In this document: positions 31,573 through 40,658 of the stretch, piece after piece
Position numbering within the stretch: position 1 is the stretch's first letter
Layout: each line of letters starts with the position of its first letter
Origin: JAENVU01 sp031362155
Lineage (GTDB): Bacteria > Actinomycetota > Acidimicrobiia > IMCC26256 > JAENVU01
Length of the DNA stretch: 64,000 nucleotides
Assembly: GCA_031362155.1 (NCBI GenBank)
Contig: JANLRZ010000245.1
Span: 6,022 to 70,021 of the forward strand
Direction: 5' to 3'
Made by a program: the position numbers and the translations under genes
The notes under the pieces: model-generated
Told to the model about the DNA's origin: nothing
The model's database searches: none
What the model saw: only the letters and a program-made list of their open reading frames with translations

Positions 31573-33183
31573 TCAGGCAGTTACTCCGCCGTAGGCGATT
31601 CCGGTGAGGTGGGCCATCTCGCGGTCGAACGTGGTGAGGTCGTCGGCCGAGAACTCGCGCAGATGAGTGTGGCCACAGGCGCGAGCGAGGATCTGCATCA
31701 ACTCCACCGTTGCCCGGAGGAACCGGTTGAGTCGTTCGGCGGCCTCGTCGACCGGAAGCCGGGCGCGCAAGTGTGGCTTCTGGGTCGCGATGCCGACGGG
31801 GCAGTTGTTGGTGTTACAGGCGCGCATCCCGAGACAGCCGATGGCTTGGATCGCCGAGTTGGCGACGGCGACGGCGTCGGCACCGAGGGCGAGGGCCTTG
31901 GCGAAATCGGGCGCGTGGCGCAGTCCGCCGGTCGCGACCAACGTGATGTCGCGACGGTTCCGCCGGTCGAGATGGCGACGGGCGCGGGCCAGGGCGGGGA
32001 TGGTCGGTACCGAGATGTTGTCTCGGAAGAGCAGCGGCGCCGCGCCCGTCCCGCCGCCGCGACCATCGAGGATCACGTAGTCAACGCCGATGGCGAGCGC
32101 GGCGTCGAGGTCCTCTTCGATGTGTTGGGCCGAGAGTTTGAACCCGATCGGGATCCCGCCCGACTGTTCGCGTACTTCGTCGGCGAACCGCCGGAAGTCG
32201 TCGACCGAATGCCAGTCCGGGAACGTCGCAGGTGAGATGGCGGCGGTGCCTTCGGGGAGGCCCCGCACTTGCGCGATCTTACCGACCACCTTGTCGCCCG
32301 GAAGATGGCCGCCGGTCCCGGTCTTCGCGCCCTGACCGCCCTTGAAGTGGAATGCCTGCACCTTCTTCAGTGCGTCCCAGTTCCAGCCGAACCGGGCCGA
32401 GGCGAGCTCGTAGAAGTACCGACTGTTCGCAGCTTGCTCCTCGGGCAACATCCCGCCCTCGCCGGAACAGATGCCGGTGCCCGCGAGCTCGGCACCGCGG
32501 GCCAACGCGGTCTTCGCCTCCTCGGAGAGCGCGCCGAAGCTCATGTCCGATACGAAGAGCGGGATATCGAGCCACAGCGGCTTGTCGGCATTCGGGCCGA
32601 TGCAGACCTCGGTGCCGACGGGCTCCTCGTCGAGGTGGGGGAGTCGCGCGAGCTGCGCGGTCACGAACTGGATGTGGTCCCACTTCGGTAGCTCGTCGCG
32701 CGGCACGCCCATCGCCCCGAGCGGGCCGTGGTGGCCGGTCTTGGTGAGACCGTTGCCCGCGAGTTCGTGGATGTAGGCGACGAACGGTTCTTCCGGCACC
32801 ATGTGCGGATCTTGGTAGTAGCCCTGGTACACGTCGGGCGTGTACGGCTGCGGGTGACGCATTGCGAACTGCAACACCTCGGTGCGGTTCACGAAGAGGT
32901 CATCGCCTTCGACCGCGCTGGTGAACTTCTCGAGTGCCTCGGCGTTGTTGTAGGCGCTGACGCCGGACTCGACGCGGTAGTCCCAACCGTGGACGCCACA
33001 GATGAGGTCCTCGCCCTCGATGTGGCCGTCGGCGAGGAGCGCGCCCCGGTGGAGGCACCGGCCGTAGAGCACGGAGTGTTCGTCGTCCTGGCGGACGATC
33101 ACGAGGTCGATGCCCTCGACCGTGACGCCGACGGGTACGCGGTCGGGGATCTCGCTCCAGGTCGCGATCTTCACCATGTCCAT
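31573..33183 (-). CDS. Rieske [2Fe-2S] domain fused to FMN-binding glutamate synthase-like domain
   Basis: 536 aa. N-terminal Rieske domain: GRCLHRGALL and LICGVHGWDY give Cys43-x-His45 and Cys62-x2-His65. The C-terminal two thirds is a GltB synthase-like (beta/alpha)8 barrel: SDMSFGALSEEAKTALARGA, GICSGEGGMLPEE, FHFKGGQGAKTGTGG, VDYVILDGRGGGTGAAP, and CLGMRACNTNNCPVGIATQ with the Cys set that holds the [3Fe-4S] cluster of glutamate synthase. It lacks the glutaminase domain, so it would use ammonia or another amino donor or work on a different substrate. ATG 33183 has GAGGAGG 8 bases upstream. It heads the operon. Confidence 0.9.
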   Translation of the reverse strand: MDMVKIATWSEIPDRVPVGVTVEGIDLVIVRQDDEHSVLYGRCLHRGALLADGHIEGEDLICGVHGWDYRVESGVSAYNNAEALEKFTSAVEGDDLFVNRTEVLQFAMRHPQPYTPDVYQGYYQDPHMVPEEPFVAYIHELAGNGLTKTGHHGPLGAMGVPRDELPKWDHIQFVTAQLARLPHLDEEPVGTEVCIGPNADKPLWLDIPLFVSDMSFGALSEEAKTALARGAELAGTGICSGEGGMLPEEQAANSRYFYELASARFGWNWDALKKVQAFHFKGGQGAKTGTGGHLPGDKVVGKIAQVRGLPEGTAAISPATFPDWHSVDDFRRFADEVREQSGGIPIGFKLSAQHIEEDLDAALAIGVDYVILDGRGGGTGAAPLLFRDNISVPTIPALARARRHLDRRNRRDITLVATGGLRHAPDFAKALALGADAVAVANSAIQAIGCLGMRACNTNNCPVGIATQKPHLRARLPVDEAAERLNRFLRATVELMQILARACGHTHLREFSADDLTTFDREMAHLTGIAYGGVTA

Positions 33184-33308
33184 GGCGGTGCCTCCTCGAT
33201 CCTGCCCGTCGATCAGATGAGGGTGTTGTCTCGGGGCCGACCCGATCGTTGCACCGAAACTCGCCGAGCGCATGCTCGGGCGCTCGGCGGTGTGCCTACC
33301 CTGAAGGC

Positions 33309-33866
33309 ATGGCAACCAAAGACGGGCCGGTCGGGCCCTACCCCGCGCGGGTGAGTACCTCTGACGATCAGATCGAGTACGACAAGTTGCGGCGGCGGGT
33401 GTTGTGGAAGATGCCGTCGGGGCTCTACGTGGTCGGGAGCACCGACGGGGGCGACCGCCGCAACGGCATGACCACGAACTGGATCACCCAGCTGAGCTTC
33501 GATCCCAAGTGGGTTGGTGTCGGCATCGAACGTGACGCCTTCACCCACGAACTCATCGAGGCGGGTCAGGTCTTCAGCGTGTGTCTCATCGATCAGGAAG
33601 ACCGAGCGATCGTGCGCAAGTTCACCAAACCGGTCGACGTCGATCTGGATGCGAAGACGTTCAACGGGTTCGCGTACGAAGAGCACACGACCGGCGCGCC
33701 CGTATTGACCCAGTCGGTCGCATTCCTCGACTGCGAAGTGCGCGACCGCATGGAGATTGGCAACCACACCTTCTTCGCCGGCGAAGTCGTCGACTGCGAC
33801 TTCCTCAAGGACGAGGACACGCCCGTCCTGAGTATGAGTGACACCCGTATGAACTACGGCGGCTGA
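33309..33866 (+). CDS. Flavin reductase-like (FMN-binding split barrel) protein
   Basis: 185 aa. Split-barrel flavoprotein with the flavin_reduct pattern: YDKLRRRVLWKMPSGLYVVG, NGMTTNWITQLSFDPKWVGV, FTHELIEAGQVFSVCLIDQE and a His/Phe end around IGNHTFFAGEVVDCDFL. It would bind FMN and either reduce it for a partner oxygenase or act as a flavoenzyme itself. It is divergent from the Rieske-glutamate synthase gene (126 bases between starts). ATG 33309 has both GAAGG and TACCCT at 6 bases upstream, the latter typical of leaderless genes here. Confidence 0.85.
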   Translation: MATKDGPVGPYPARVSTSDDQIEYDKLRRRVLWKMPSGLYVVGSTDGGDRRNGMTTNWITQLSFDPKWVGVGIERDAFTHELIEAGQVFSVCLIDQEDRAIVRKFTKPVDVDLDAKTFNGFAYEEHTTGAPVLTQSVAFLDCEVRDRMEIGNHTFFAGEVVDCDFLKDEDTPVLSMSDTRMNYGG

Positions 33867-33915
33867 GCGTACGAAGGGGATGACGGCTCGGTGACGTGGC
33901 GGTAGCCTCCGCGGT

Positions 33916-34932
33916 ATGACCGACGCCGTGGTGGGTGAGCGCGAGAGCTTGCCGAAGAAGTGGTTGTACGTGCTGGCCACGACCAACCCGCCGAAGGGCA
34001 CGCTCGACCCGGTGTCGAAGTGGCTGTGGCTCACCAGGGCTGGCGTGTTGCCGATGACGCTGGTCGCCGCGGGTCTCGGCGGCTTGCTCGCCGCCTTCCG
34101 TGACGCCGATGTCGACTGGGGACTCTTCACCGTCGCTGCGGTCGGACTCGTGCTCTCCCACATGGCGAACAACATCATGAACGACCTATTCGATCTGGAG
34201 GTCGGCACCGACACGGAGGACTACCCCCGCAACCTGTACTCGCCGCATCCGGTGATCTCCGGGGTGGTGACCCGAACCCGGCTCGCGGTCTACGGGCTGA
34301 TCGTCAACCTGATGTGTCTCGCAGTGATGATCTTCCTCACCGCGGAACGCGGTCCCGCGATTCTGGGGTTTGCCCTCGGCGGTTTCTTCCTCTCGGCGGC
34401 CTACACGGCACCCCCGCTGCGGCTGAAGAAGCACGGCCTCGGCGAGCCCACGGTGGTCATCGTGTGGGGACCGCTCATGGTGGGTGGCGTCTACTACGCG
34501 GCCACGGGATCGATTCCCGCGGTCGTCCTGCTCGCCTCCCTGCCCTACGCGACCTTGTGTACGACGGTCCTGATGGGCAAGCACATCGACAAGGCGCCGT
34601 GGGACGCCCCGGCCGGCACCCACACGTTGCCGGTGATCCTCGGCGACGGACTCGCGCGCCAGGTCACCCGCGGGATGTTCGTGGCCTTCTACGCGCTGGT
34701 CGTGGGGCTCGCGATCGCTCGGATCCTCCCCGTCGCGACGGTGCTCGTGTTCGCGTCGATGCCGCTGATGGTGCAGGTCTGGAAGGTCTACGGCGCGCCC
34801 AAACCCGCCGAATCGCCAATGCCGAACCCGGTATGGCCATTGTGGTTCGCGCCGCATTCGTTCCTCGTGACCCGCCGCGCGGGCGGGTTGCTCATCCTGG
34901 GGATGATCATTGGGGTCATCGTCGGCTGGTGA
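33916..34932 (+). CDS. UbiA-family prenyltransferase
   Basis: 338 aa membrane protein with about nine helices. The first Asp-rich motif is NNIMNDLFDLEVGTDTED and the second region VLMGKHIDKAPWDAPAGTHT. The family transfers a prenyl chain to an aromatic or other acceptor (MenA, UbiA and related). The acceptor cannot be named; no menaquinone genes are nearby. TAGCCT lies 7 bases before the ATG, so it is probably leaderless. It is followed by glycosyltransferase, deacetylase and permease genes, which suggests a role in making a lipid-linked envelope component. Confidence 0.88.
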   Translation: MTDAVVGERESLPKKWLYVLATTNPPKGTLDPVSKWLWLTRAGVLPMTLVAAGLGGLLAAFRDADVDWGLFTVAAVGLVLSHMANNIMNDLFDLEVGTDTEDYPRNLYSPHPVISGVVTRTRLAVYGLIVNLMCLAVMIFLTAERGPAILGFALGGFFLSAAYTAPPLRLKKHGLGEPTVVIVWGPLMVGGVYYAATGSIPAVVLLASLPYATLCTTVLMGKHIDKAPWDAPAGTHTLPVILGDGLARQVTRGMFVAFYALVVGLAIARILPVATVLVFASMPLMVQVWKVYGAPKPAESPMPNPVWPLWFAPHSFLVTRRAGGLLILGMIIGVIVGW

Positions 34933-35018
34933 GCGATGCTCGGCGAGGAGTGTCGCGGTCCAGACCGGGTCCACAAAACCGTCATAAATGTCGGAGTCGG
35001 GGATACGCTCCGCCCCGT

Positions 35019-36800
35019 ATGGGCCGGCGGATTCTGATCATTTCCGCGTCGATGGGCGCAGGGCACGACGGAGCTGCGCACGAACTCCGGCGCCGGCTCG
35101 AGCTGGCCGGCCACACCGTCTCGGTGGTCGACTTCCTGGACTGCTGCCCGTTCGGCATCGGCTGGTTCATCAAGTGGACCTACATGGTGCAGTTGCGCGT
35201 GGCGCCGTGGAGCTACGAGCTGACCTACCGGCTCTGGTACCGGATGCCGTCCACGTGGAGCTTCATCGTTCGGCTCGACACCTTCATCGCCGGGAAACGG
35301 ATTCGGAAGGCCGTCGTCAACGCCGATGCCGATGTCGTGGTATCGACCTACCCACTCTCGTCGCTCGTGCTGGGCAACATGCGCAAGAAGCGGTGGCTGC
35401 GGGTCCCGGTGATGACCTTCCTGACCGACTTCGCCGTTCACCCGTTGTGGGTGCATCCACACGTCGATGTACATCTCGCGACCAGCGAGTTCGCGGCCGC
35501 GACGGCGAGGATCCGCGGGAGCGAGGACGCCCGGGCGCCGGGTCCGCTCGTTGCCGATCGATTCTGGGCTGCTGACGACGGAGCCGGGTCTCGCGCCTCG
35601 GCTCGGGCCGCATTGGGGATCGGTGAGACCGAACGTGCGGTGCTCGTCGTCGCCGGCTCGTGGGGCGTCGGCGACGTGTCCGGCACCTACGACGCGATCT
35701 GTGCGGCCGGCGATTTCCACCCTGTGGTGGTGTGCGGTCGGGACACCAAACTGCGCGCGGCACTCGTTTCCCATGGTCATGGAACGATCCTGGGCTGGAC
35801 CGATGACATGCCGTCGCTGATGGCCGCGTGTGACGTCATGGTCGAAAACGCTGGCGGGCTCACCGCCAACGAAGCGTTCGCGGCCGGCCTGCCGGTGGTC
35901 ACGTACTTCCCGATTGCGGGCCACGGCAAGGACAACGCGGAAGGCATGGCTTCGATCGGCGTCACTCGCTACGCCCGCGACGCCGACGAACTGCGGGAGT
36001 CATTGGACCTCCTGAGTCGGCCGGGTATCGAGCGCCAGGAGCAGATCGCGAGGGCGTTCGGATTGTTTGCCTCGGACCCCGCAGACGACGTCGTGGCCGA
36101 AGCCCAGCGCCGTTCGGCCGAAGGGACGTCGACCCCGATCAAGATGCCGCGGCTGGCGCGTCGAACGCGTGGGAGCGTGGTCGTGATGCTCGCGCTGTAT
36201 GGCGTGTTGACGCTGGGCGCCCAAGCCGTCGCGGCCTTCGGCGTCGGCGTCGCCGCACCGCCGCGCCATGCTCACGACGAGGTGTTCGTCGGGGTGCGAC
36301 TCACCGCCGACGAGTTGCAGCAACCGTCGATCCGGGCGGCCGTCGATCGCCTCAACGCCACCGCGATCATCGACGGCCGCACCGTCGAGGCCACCGGAAC
36401 CGCGGCGATCCAAGCGCTCGTGGACCGAGATGTCGACCTTGGCAATGGCGGATGGGGCGAAGGCCGAGTGTTCCGGCCGCTCCGGGCCGAGGCCGACGTC
36501 GTCAAGTCCGCCGACGCCATTACCAAGACCGTCGATGGGGCCAAGGTCCTGGAGTTCGTTCCCGGCCGGCGGTTCGACGCGTTCGATCAGATCTACGCCC
36601 GGCGCCACGGTCAGCGGCTGGTACGCGCCGATCACGTCATCCGGCCCGCGGCAATGCCCGACGCGTTGCAGGACCGGCGGGTGTACGTCCTGGATGGTCG
36701 AGGGACCGATCCGGAGTCGCTTCGACTCGCGCTGGTCGACCTCGAAGTGTTGTTGACGCGGGCATCGATCAGGTCTGCGCCGTTGTCGGCGTTGCGATGA
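35019..36800 (+). CDS. MGDG-synthase-like glycosyltransferase fused to membrane helix and degenerate deacetylase-like domain
   Basis: 593 aa. Residues 1-370 are a GT28/MGDG-synthase-type glycosyltransferase: ILIISASMGAGHDGAAHELR, TYPLSSLVLGNM, FLTDFAVHPLWVHPHVDVHL, AGSWGVGDV, TDDMPSLMAACDVMVENAGG and NEAFAAGLPVVTYFP. This family adds sugar to diacylglycerol-type lipid acceptors at the inner membrane face. A hydrophobic helix follows (about 385-410, VVVMLALYGVLTLGAQAVAA), then a C-terminal domain of about 180 residues that parallels the NodB deacetylase encoded next but lacks its TFDDGPD and metal His. TACGCT lies 9 bases upstream of the ATG. Confidence 0.85.
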   Translation: MGRRILIISASMGAGHDGAAHELRRRLELAGHTVSVVDFLDCCPFGIGWFIKWTYMVQLRVAPWSYELTYRLWYRMPSTWSFIVRLDTFIAGKRIRKAVVNADADVVVSTYPLSSLVLGNMRKKRWLRVPVMTFLTDFAVHPLWVHPHVDVHLATSEFAAATARIRGSEDARAPGPLVADRFWAADDGAGSRASARAALGIGETERAVLVVAGSWGVGDVSGTYDAICAAGDFHPVVVCGRDTKLRAALVSHGHGTILGWTDDMPSLMAACDVMVENAGGLTANEAFAAGLPVVTYFPIAGHGKDNAEGMASIGVTRYARDADELRESLDLLSRPGIERQEQIARAFGLFASDPADDVVAEAQRRSAEGTSTPIKMPRLARRTRGSVVVMLALYGVLTLGAQAVAAFGVGVAAPPRHAHDEVFVGVRLTADELQQPSIRAAVDRLNATAIIDGRTVEATGTAAIQALVDRDVDLGNGGWGEGRVFRPLRAEADVVKSADAITKTVDGAKVLEFVPGRRFDAFDQIYARRHGQRLVRADHVIRPAAMPDALQDRRVYVLDGRGTDPESLRLALVDLEVLLTRASIRSAPLSALR

Positions 36801-37552
36801 ACGCACGACCGGCCGTGATCGTCGCGGCGGGCGTGGGCGCCGCAGGCGCAGCCGGGCTCGCGGTGCACGCCGCACCGTCGTTGCTCGCGCTCTCGTCGGT
36901 CGGGCGGTTTCTCTCGCCGAGTCTGGCGGGTGTCGGCGCTCGCGGCCACGTTGCGTTGACGTTCGACGATGGCCCGGACCCGGCGTCGACACCGGAGTTC
37001 TTGTCCGCGCTCGACTCGCTCGGATGGCGCGCGACGTTCTTTATGCTCGGCGATATGGTCCGTCGGGCGCCGGGGCTCGCCGCGGAAGTGGCCGCCGCCG
37101 GCCACGAGATCGGGATCCATGGTGATCGGCATCGGTCCCAGATCCGGCTCACCGCCCGGTCGGTGACCGACGACTTCGAACGGGCCCGCGCCGCGATTCA
37201 TGATGCAACCGGTGTCGCCCCGGAGTGGTTCCGGCCTCCCTACGGCACGCTGTCGCTCGGTGGCCTGCGAGGCGCCCGCCGCGCTGGTTTGCGCACGGTG
37301 CTCTGGACCGCGTGGGGCCGGGACTGGCGGCCGGACGCAACACCGGACTCGGTCGTGGCCGAGGTCTTGCACGGCTACGTCGACGGCGGGACGGTGCTCC
37401 TCCACGACTCCGACTGCACCTCGTCACCGGACTGTTGGCGGGCGGCGCTCGTCGCGCTGCCGCGGCTCGCGGCCGAACTGGATGCTCGCTCGCTTCGAGT
37501 CGGCCCGGTGGGCGAGCACGGTATTCCCGACCGACTGGCGGTCGCGGCGTAG
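36797..37552 (+). CDS. Polysaccharide deacetylase (NodB homology domain)
   Basis: 251 aa. An N-terminal hydrophobic anchor (VIVAAGVGAAGAAGLAVHAA) places the enzyme outside the membrane. The NodB core is intact: VALTFDDGPDPASTPEFLSA (catalytic Asp pair), GHEIGIHGDRHRSQIRLTAR (metal His ligands), EWFRPPYGTLS and GTVLLHDSDC. It is a carbohydrate esterase 4 type enzyme that removes N- or O-acetyl groups from a glycan. The ATG overlaps the preceding stop (ATGA), so its product is made together with the glycosyltransferase fusion. Confidence 0.9.
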   Translation: MNARPAVIVAAGVGAAGAAGLAVHAAPSLLALSSVGRFLSPSLAGVGARGHVALTFDDGPDPASTPEFLSALDSLGWRATFFMLGDMVRRAPGLAAEVAAAGHEIGIHGDRHRSQIRLTARSVTDDFERARAAIHDATGVAPEWFRPPYGTLSLGGLRGARRAGLRTVLWTAWGRDWRPDATPDSVVAEVLHGYVDGGTVLLHDSDCTSSPDCWRAALVALPRLAAELDARSLRVGPVGEHGIPDRLAVAA

Positions 37553-37554
37553 CG

Positions 37555-38442
37555 ATGGCGTTCATCTTCGCATTGAGTGCCGGCCTCTGTTACGCCGTGG
37601 CATCGGTGATCCAACACCGGGTCGCGGCCAACGCACCGTCGAATCTGTCGTTGCGACCCGGCCTCCTCCTCGAACTCGCCAAGCGGCCGATCTGGTTGTT
37701 GGGCATCGGCCTCGATGTCGGGGCCTATGTCCTGGAAGCGGCCGCGCTCGCCGTCGGGTCGATCGTGTTGGTGCAAACCTTGATGGTGAGCGGGTTGCTC
37801 TTCGCGTTGCCGCTCTCGGCGATTGGGCGGACCAACCGCCCCGGGCGTCCTGAGTGGATCGCGGCGGCGGTCGTCGCGGTCGGCATCGCGGTGTTCCTGG
37901 CGGTGGGGGAACCGATCGGTTCCTCGGACACTGCGACGTCGCTCGAGTGGGTGCTCGCGTTCGGTATCTGCATCGGAGTCGCGGCGACGATGATCCTCAT
38001 CACGAGGAACGCTCGGCCGCACAATCGTGCACTCGGTCTTGGGGTGGCAACCGGTGCGTTCTACGCCTGCACCGCGGCGCTGACCAAGCAGGTCGTCGAG
38101 TTCTTGAGTGACCACGACGTCACCGCGTTGTTCTTGCACTGGCCGGTGTACGCCCTCGCCGGGTTCGCGGTGGGTGGCTTGATCCTCAACCAGAGCGCGT
38201 TCAACGCCGGACATCTCGCCGCGTCGCTCCCTGCGCTCGCGGTGACCAATCCGGTCTTGTCCTCGTTCCTCGGGATCTTGTTGTTCGAGGAGCAGCTCAA
38301 GGCCCACGGTGTCGTGCAGTACCTGATTGTGGGGCTCGCCGCCGCGGCGATGTTGATCGGGGTGATCCGTCTCGCCCGGTCGCCATTCGTGACCGGCGAG
38401 GAAGGTCCCGGCCACCCGCCCGTGACCCCGGCCGCCCCCTGA
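37555..38442 (+). CDS. DMT-superfamily (EamA-like) membrane permease
   Basis: 295 aa with nine to ten hydrophobic helices. It opens FIFALSAGLCYAVASVIQHR, carries DVGAYVLEAAALAVGSIVLV and ends with TNPVLSSFLGILLFEEQLKA, the last being the conserved EamA end-of-repeat pattern. Such proteins move small metabolites or lipid-linked carriers. The ATG lies two bases after the deacetylase stop, completing a UbiA-GT-deacetylase-permease unit; flipping or exporting the glycolipid product is a reasonable guess. Confidence 0.87.
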   Translation: MAFIFALSAGLCYAVASVIQHRVAANAPSNLSLRPGLLLELAKRPIWLLGIGLDVGAYVLEAAALAVGSIVLVQTLMVSGLLFALPLSAIGRTNRPGRPEWIAAAVVAVGIAVFLAVGEPIGSSDTATSLEWVLAFGICIGVAATMILITRNARPHNRALGLGVATGAFYACTAALTKQVVEFLSDHDVTALFLHWPVYALAGFAVGGLILNQSAFNAGHLAASLPALAVTNPVLSSFLGILLFEEQLKAHGVVQYLIVGLAAAAMLIGVIRLARSPFVTGEEGPGHPPVTPAAP

Positions 38443-38445
38443 CGG

Positions 38446-39339
38446 TCAGGTCTCGAGCAGGCGGACGCGAGCGGCAATCGGTTCGAGTTCGCCAGCCCAA
38501 TGCTCGGGGTTGTGCATGGGAACCAGGACCAGTTTCGAGAATCCGACCGCCACGTACTCGCCGATCCGACGCTCCAGCTGGTCCAACGTGCTCGGAATGA
38601 GTTCGTTCGGGTCGACGTCGGGGGAGCGTTGCGCGATCAACGCGCGGATCGGTTCGGGGATCTCGCCGGGCGAATAGAAGATCATCGCGCCGAAGTGTTC
38701 GGGGTCGATGGTGCGGTCGTGTTCGGCCGCAGTCGCCTCGATCACTGTTCGACCCTCGGCGCACTCCGTCGGCATCGAGAACGAGGCCAGCCAACCGTCG
38801 GCGAGACGCCCCACGCGTCGCAGCTCGCCCGGCGCCCGTCCACCGAGCCAGATGTCGGGTGGCCGTTGCACCGGATGCGGACGCACTCGCAGCCCGGAGT
38901 ACTGGAAGCGTTCCCCATCGTGGTCGACCGCGTCTTCGAGCCAGAACCGGCGCAGCAGTGGGAGTGCCTCTTCGAAGTACGCGGCCCGTTCGCTCCGCTC
39001 GACGCCGAAGGCCTGTTGCTCAGCGGGGTGGGCGATCCCGAGGCCGAAGGCCGGGAGGAACCGGCCGCCCGACAAGACGTCGAGGGTCGCGAGTTCCTTG
39101 GCCAGGAGTGCCGGGTTTCGCCCCGGAAGGACCTGCACGCTGGTCCCGAGTTTCAGCCGGCTCGACCGGCCCGCCGCGACTGCGAGCCCGATGACCGGGT
39201 CGGGGGCGTCGGCGGTGATGCGTTCGGAGAGCCACAGGGAGTCGAAGCCGAGTTGGTCGAGTGCGTCGACCATTGCGCCGAATCCGTCGGCGGTGAACCC
39301 GCGTTGGGCGCCGAAGCCGTATCCGATTCGCACTTTCAT
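38446..39339 (-). CDS. LLM-class flavin-dependent oxidoreductase
   Basis: 297 aa luciferase-like barrel. Blocks: GFDSLWLSERITADAPDPVI, SRLKLGTSVQVLPGRNPALL, SGGRFLPAFGLGIAHPAEQ and PPDIWLGGRAPGELRRVGRL. It is probably F420- or FMN-linked; substrate unknown. It converges with the DMT permease (3 bases between stops). GAGGAC lies upstream of the ATG at 39339. It is not closely alike to the LLM at 20719-21582 beyond the shared fold. Confidence 0.87.
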   Translation of the reverse strand: MKVRIGYGFGAQRGFTADGFGAMVDALDQLGFDSLWLSERITADAPDPVIGLAVAAGRSSRLKLGTSVQVLPGRNPALLAKELATLDVLSGGRFLPAFGLGIAHPAEQQAFGVERSERAAYFEEALPLLRRFWLEDAVDHDGERFQYSGLRVRPHPVQRPPDIWLGGRAPGELRRVGRLADGWLASFSMPTECAEGRTVIEATAAEHDRTIDPEHFGAMIFYSPGEIPEPIRALIAQRSPDVDPNELIPSTLDQLERRIGEYVAVGFSKLVLVPMHNPEHWAGELEPIAARVRLLET

Positions 39340-39429
39340 TGGCGGAGTCCTCGATGCTCGCGGGGCCGCACCCTACCGCCGAGGGCCCCGGTCCTGATCG
39401 GCTCCGATGCGGATGGCAGGCTGGGGCGC

Positions 39430-40626
39430 GTGACGGATACGACCACTCCTCTCGCCGGGTTGCGCGTGCTCGAACTGGGTTCGTTCATCGCCGGTCCGTT
39501 CGCCGGTCAACTGCTCGGTGATCTCGGCGCCGAAGTGATCAAGGTGGAACCGCCGGCGGTTGGGGATCCCATGCGCGCATGGGGCGTGACGGTCGACGGC
39601 CGGTCGCTGTGGTGGCCGGCCATCGCGCGCAACAAGAAGTCGGTGGTCGTCAATCTCCGCACCGACGCCGGGCGCGAGTTGATTCGTCGGCTGAGTGCCG
39701 AGGTCGACATCATCATCGAGAACTTCAAACCCGGCACACTGGCCAAGTGGGGCCTCGACTACTCGGCGCTTGCGGCGACCAACCCCGGCCTGGTTCTCAC
39801 TCACGTGTCGGGGTTCGGGCAGACCGGACCGCGATCGCACGAGCCCGGATTCGGTGCGATCGGTGAGGCCATGGGCGGGATCCGACACACGACCGGTGAT
39901 GCCGATCGGCCGCCGGCGCGAGCGGGCATCTCGCTCGGCGACTCGCTGGCGGCGTTGTTCGCGGTCATCGGGACCTTGGCCGCGGTCACCGAGCGGAGCC
40001 GCTCCGGCCGAGGTCAGGAAGTCGACGTCGCGATCTATGAAGCGGTCATGGCGTTGATGGAATCCACCGTCGCCGATTTCGAACTCGGCGGCGAAGTGCG
40101 CGGGCGCAGTGGGGGGTTCCTCCCCGGCGTGGCACCGTCGAATGCGTATCCGACCGCCGACGGGCGGGATGTAGTCATCGCGGCGAACGCCGATGCAGTG
40201 TTCGCCCGTCTCGTGGTGGCCATGGGCCGACCGGATCTCGCCGCGCCCTACGCCACGCATGCTGCACGGGCGGCGGGCCAGATCGAACTCGACACCGAGG
40301 TGGCGTCGTGGACGGTGACGATGACGGCGGATGAGGCGCTCGCCCGGCTCGACGAACACTCGATCCCGTGCGGGCTGATCAACACCGCGCCGGATCTCGC
40401 GGTCGATCCGCACATCGCTGCCCGCGAGATGATCGTGCGATTGGCGGCCGGCTTCGAGCGCTCGGTCCCGATGGCCGGGATCGTGCCGAAACTCTCGCGC
40501 ACGCCCGGCGCGATTCAGTCGGTCGGACCCGAACTCGGTGCGGACACCGATGCGGTGCTGGGTCGACTCCTCGGCCTCGACGAATCTGCGCTGGCCGACC
40601 TGCGCAGTGCCGGCGTGATCGGCTGA
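39430..40626 (+). CDS. CaiB/BaiF (class III) CoA-transferase
   Basis: 398 aa. Opening GLRVLELGSFIAGPFAGQLL, then DLGAEVIKVEPPAVGDPMRA, NFKPGTLAKWGLDY, VSGFGQTGPRS and the catalytic Asp171 in ISLGDSLAALFAVIGTLAAV. The small domain and C-terminal PHIAAREMI and GADTDAVLGRLLGL are intact. It moves CoA between an acyl-CoA and a carboxylic acid via an aspartyl mixed anhydride. The GTG at 39430 starts where family homology begins; CAGGCT lies 7 bases upstream. Donor and acceptor are unknown. Confidence 0.92.
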   Translation: MTDTTTPLAGLRVLELGSFIAGPFAGQLLGDLGAEVIKVEPPAVGDPMRAWGVTVDGRSLWWPAIARNKKSVVVNLRTDAGRELIRRLSAEVDIIIENFKPGTLAKWGLDYSALAATNPGLVLTHVSGFGQTGPRSHEPGFGAIGEAMGGIRHTTGDADRPPARAGISLGDSLAALFAVIGTLAAVTERSRSGRGQEVDVAIYEAVMALMESTVADFELGGEVRGRSGGFLPGVAPSNAYPTADGRDVVIAANADAVFARLVVAMGRPDLAAPYATHAARAAGQIELDTEVASWTVTMTADEALARLDEHSIPCGLINTAPDLAVDPHIAAREMIVRLAAGFERSVPMAGIVPKLSRTPGAIQSVGPELGADTDAVLGRLLGLDESALADLRSAGVIG

Positions 40627-40658
40627 CCGGGTTCGCCGAGTCGGCCCGACGCGATGAG

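Noticed and set aside
30655..32235. 526-codon plus-strand frame opposite the Rieske-fused enzymes
   Set aside because: Shadow of two well-supported minus-strand genes; no domain recognised.
34314..35018. N-terminal extension of the glycosyltransferase into the UbiA gene
   Set aside because: Out of frame with UbiA and Arg/Gly-rich; the ISASMGAGHDGAAHE start of the family begins right after ATG 35019.
38500..39429. N-terminal extension of the CaiB-type CoA-transferase by 310 codons
   Set aside because: The extension is antisense to the LLM oxidoreductase and has no domain; family homology starts at GTG 39430.
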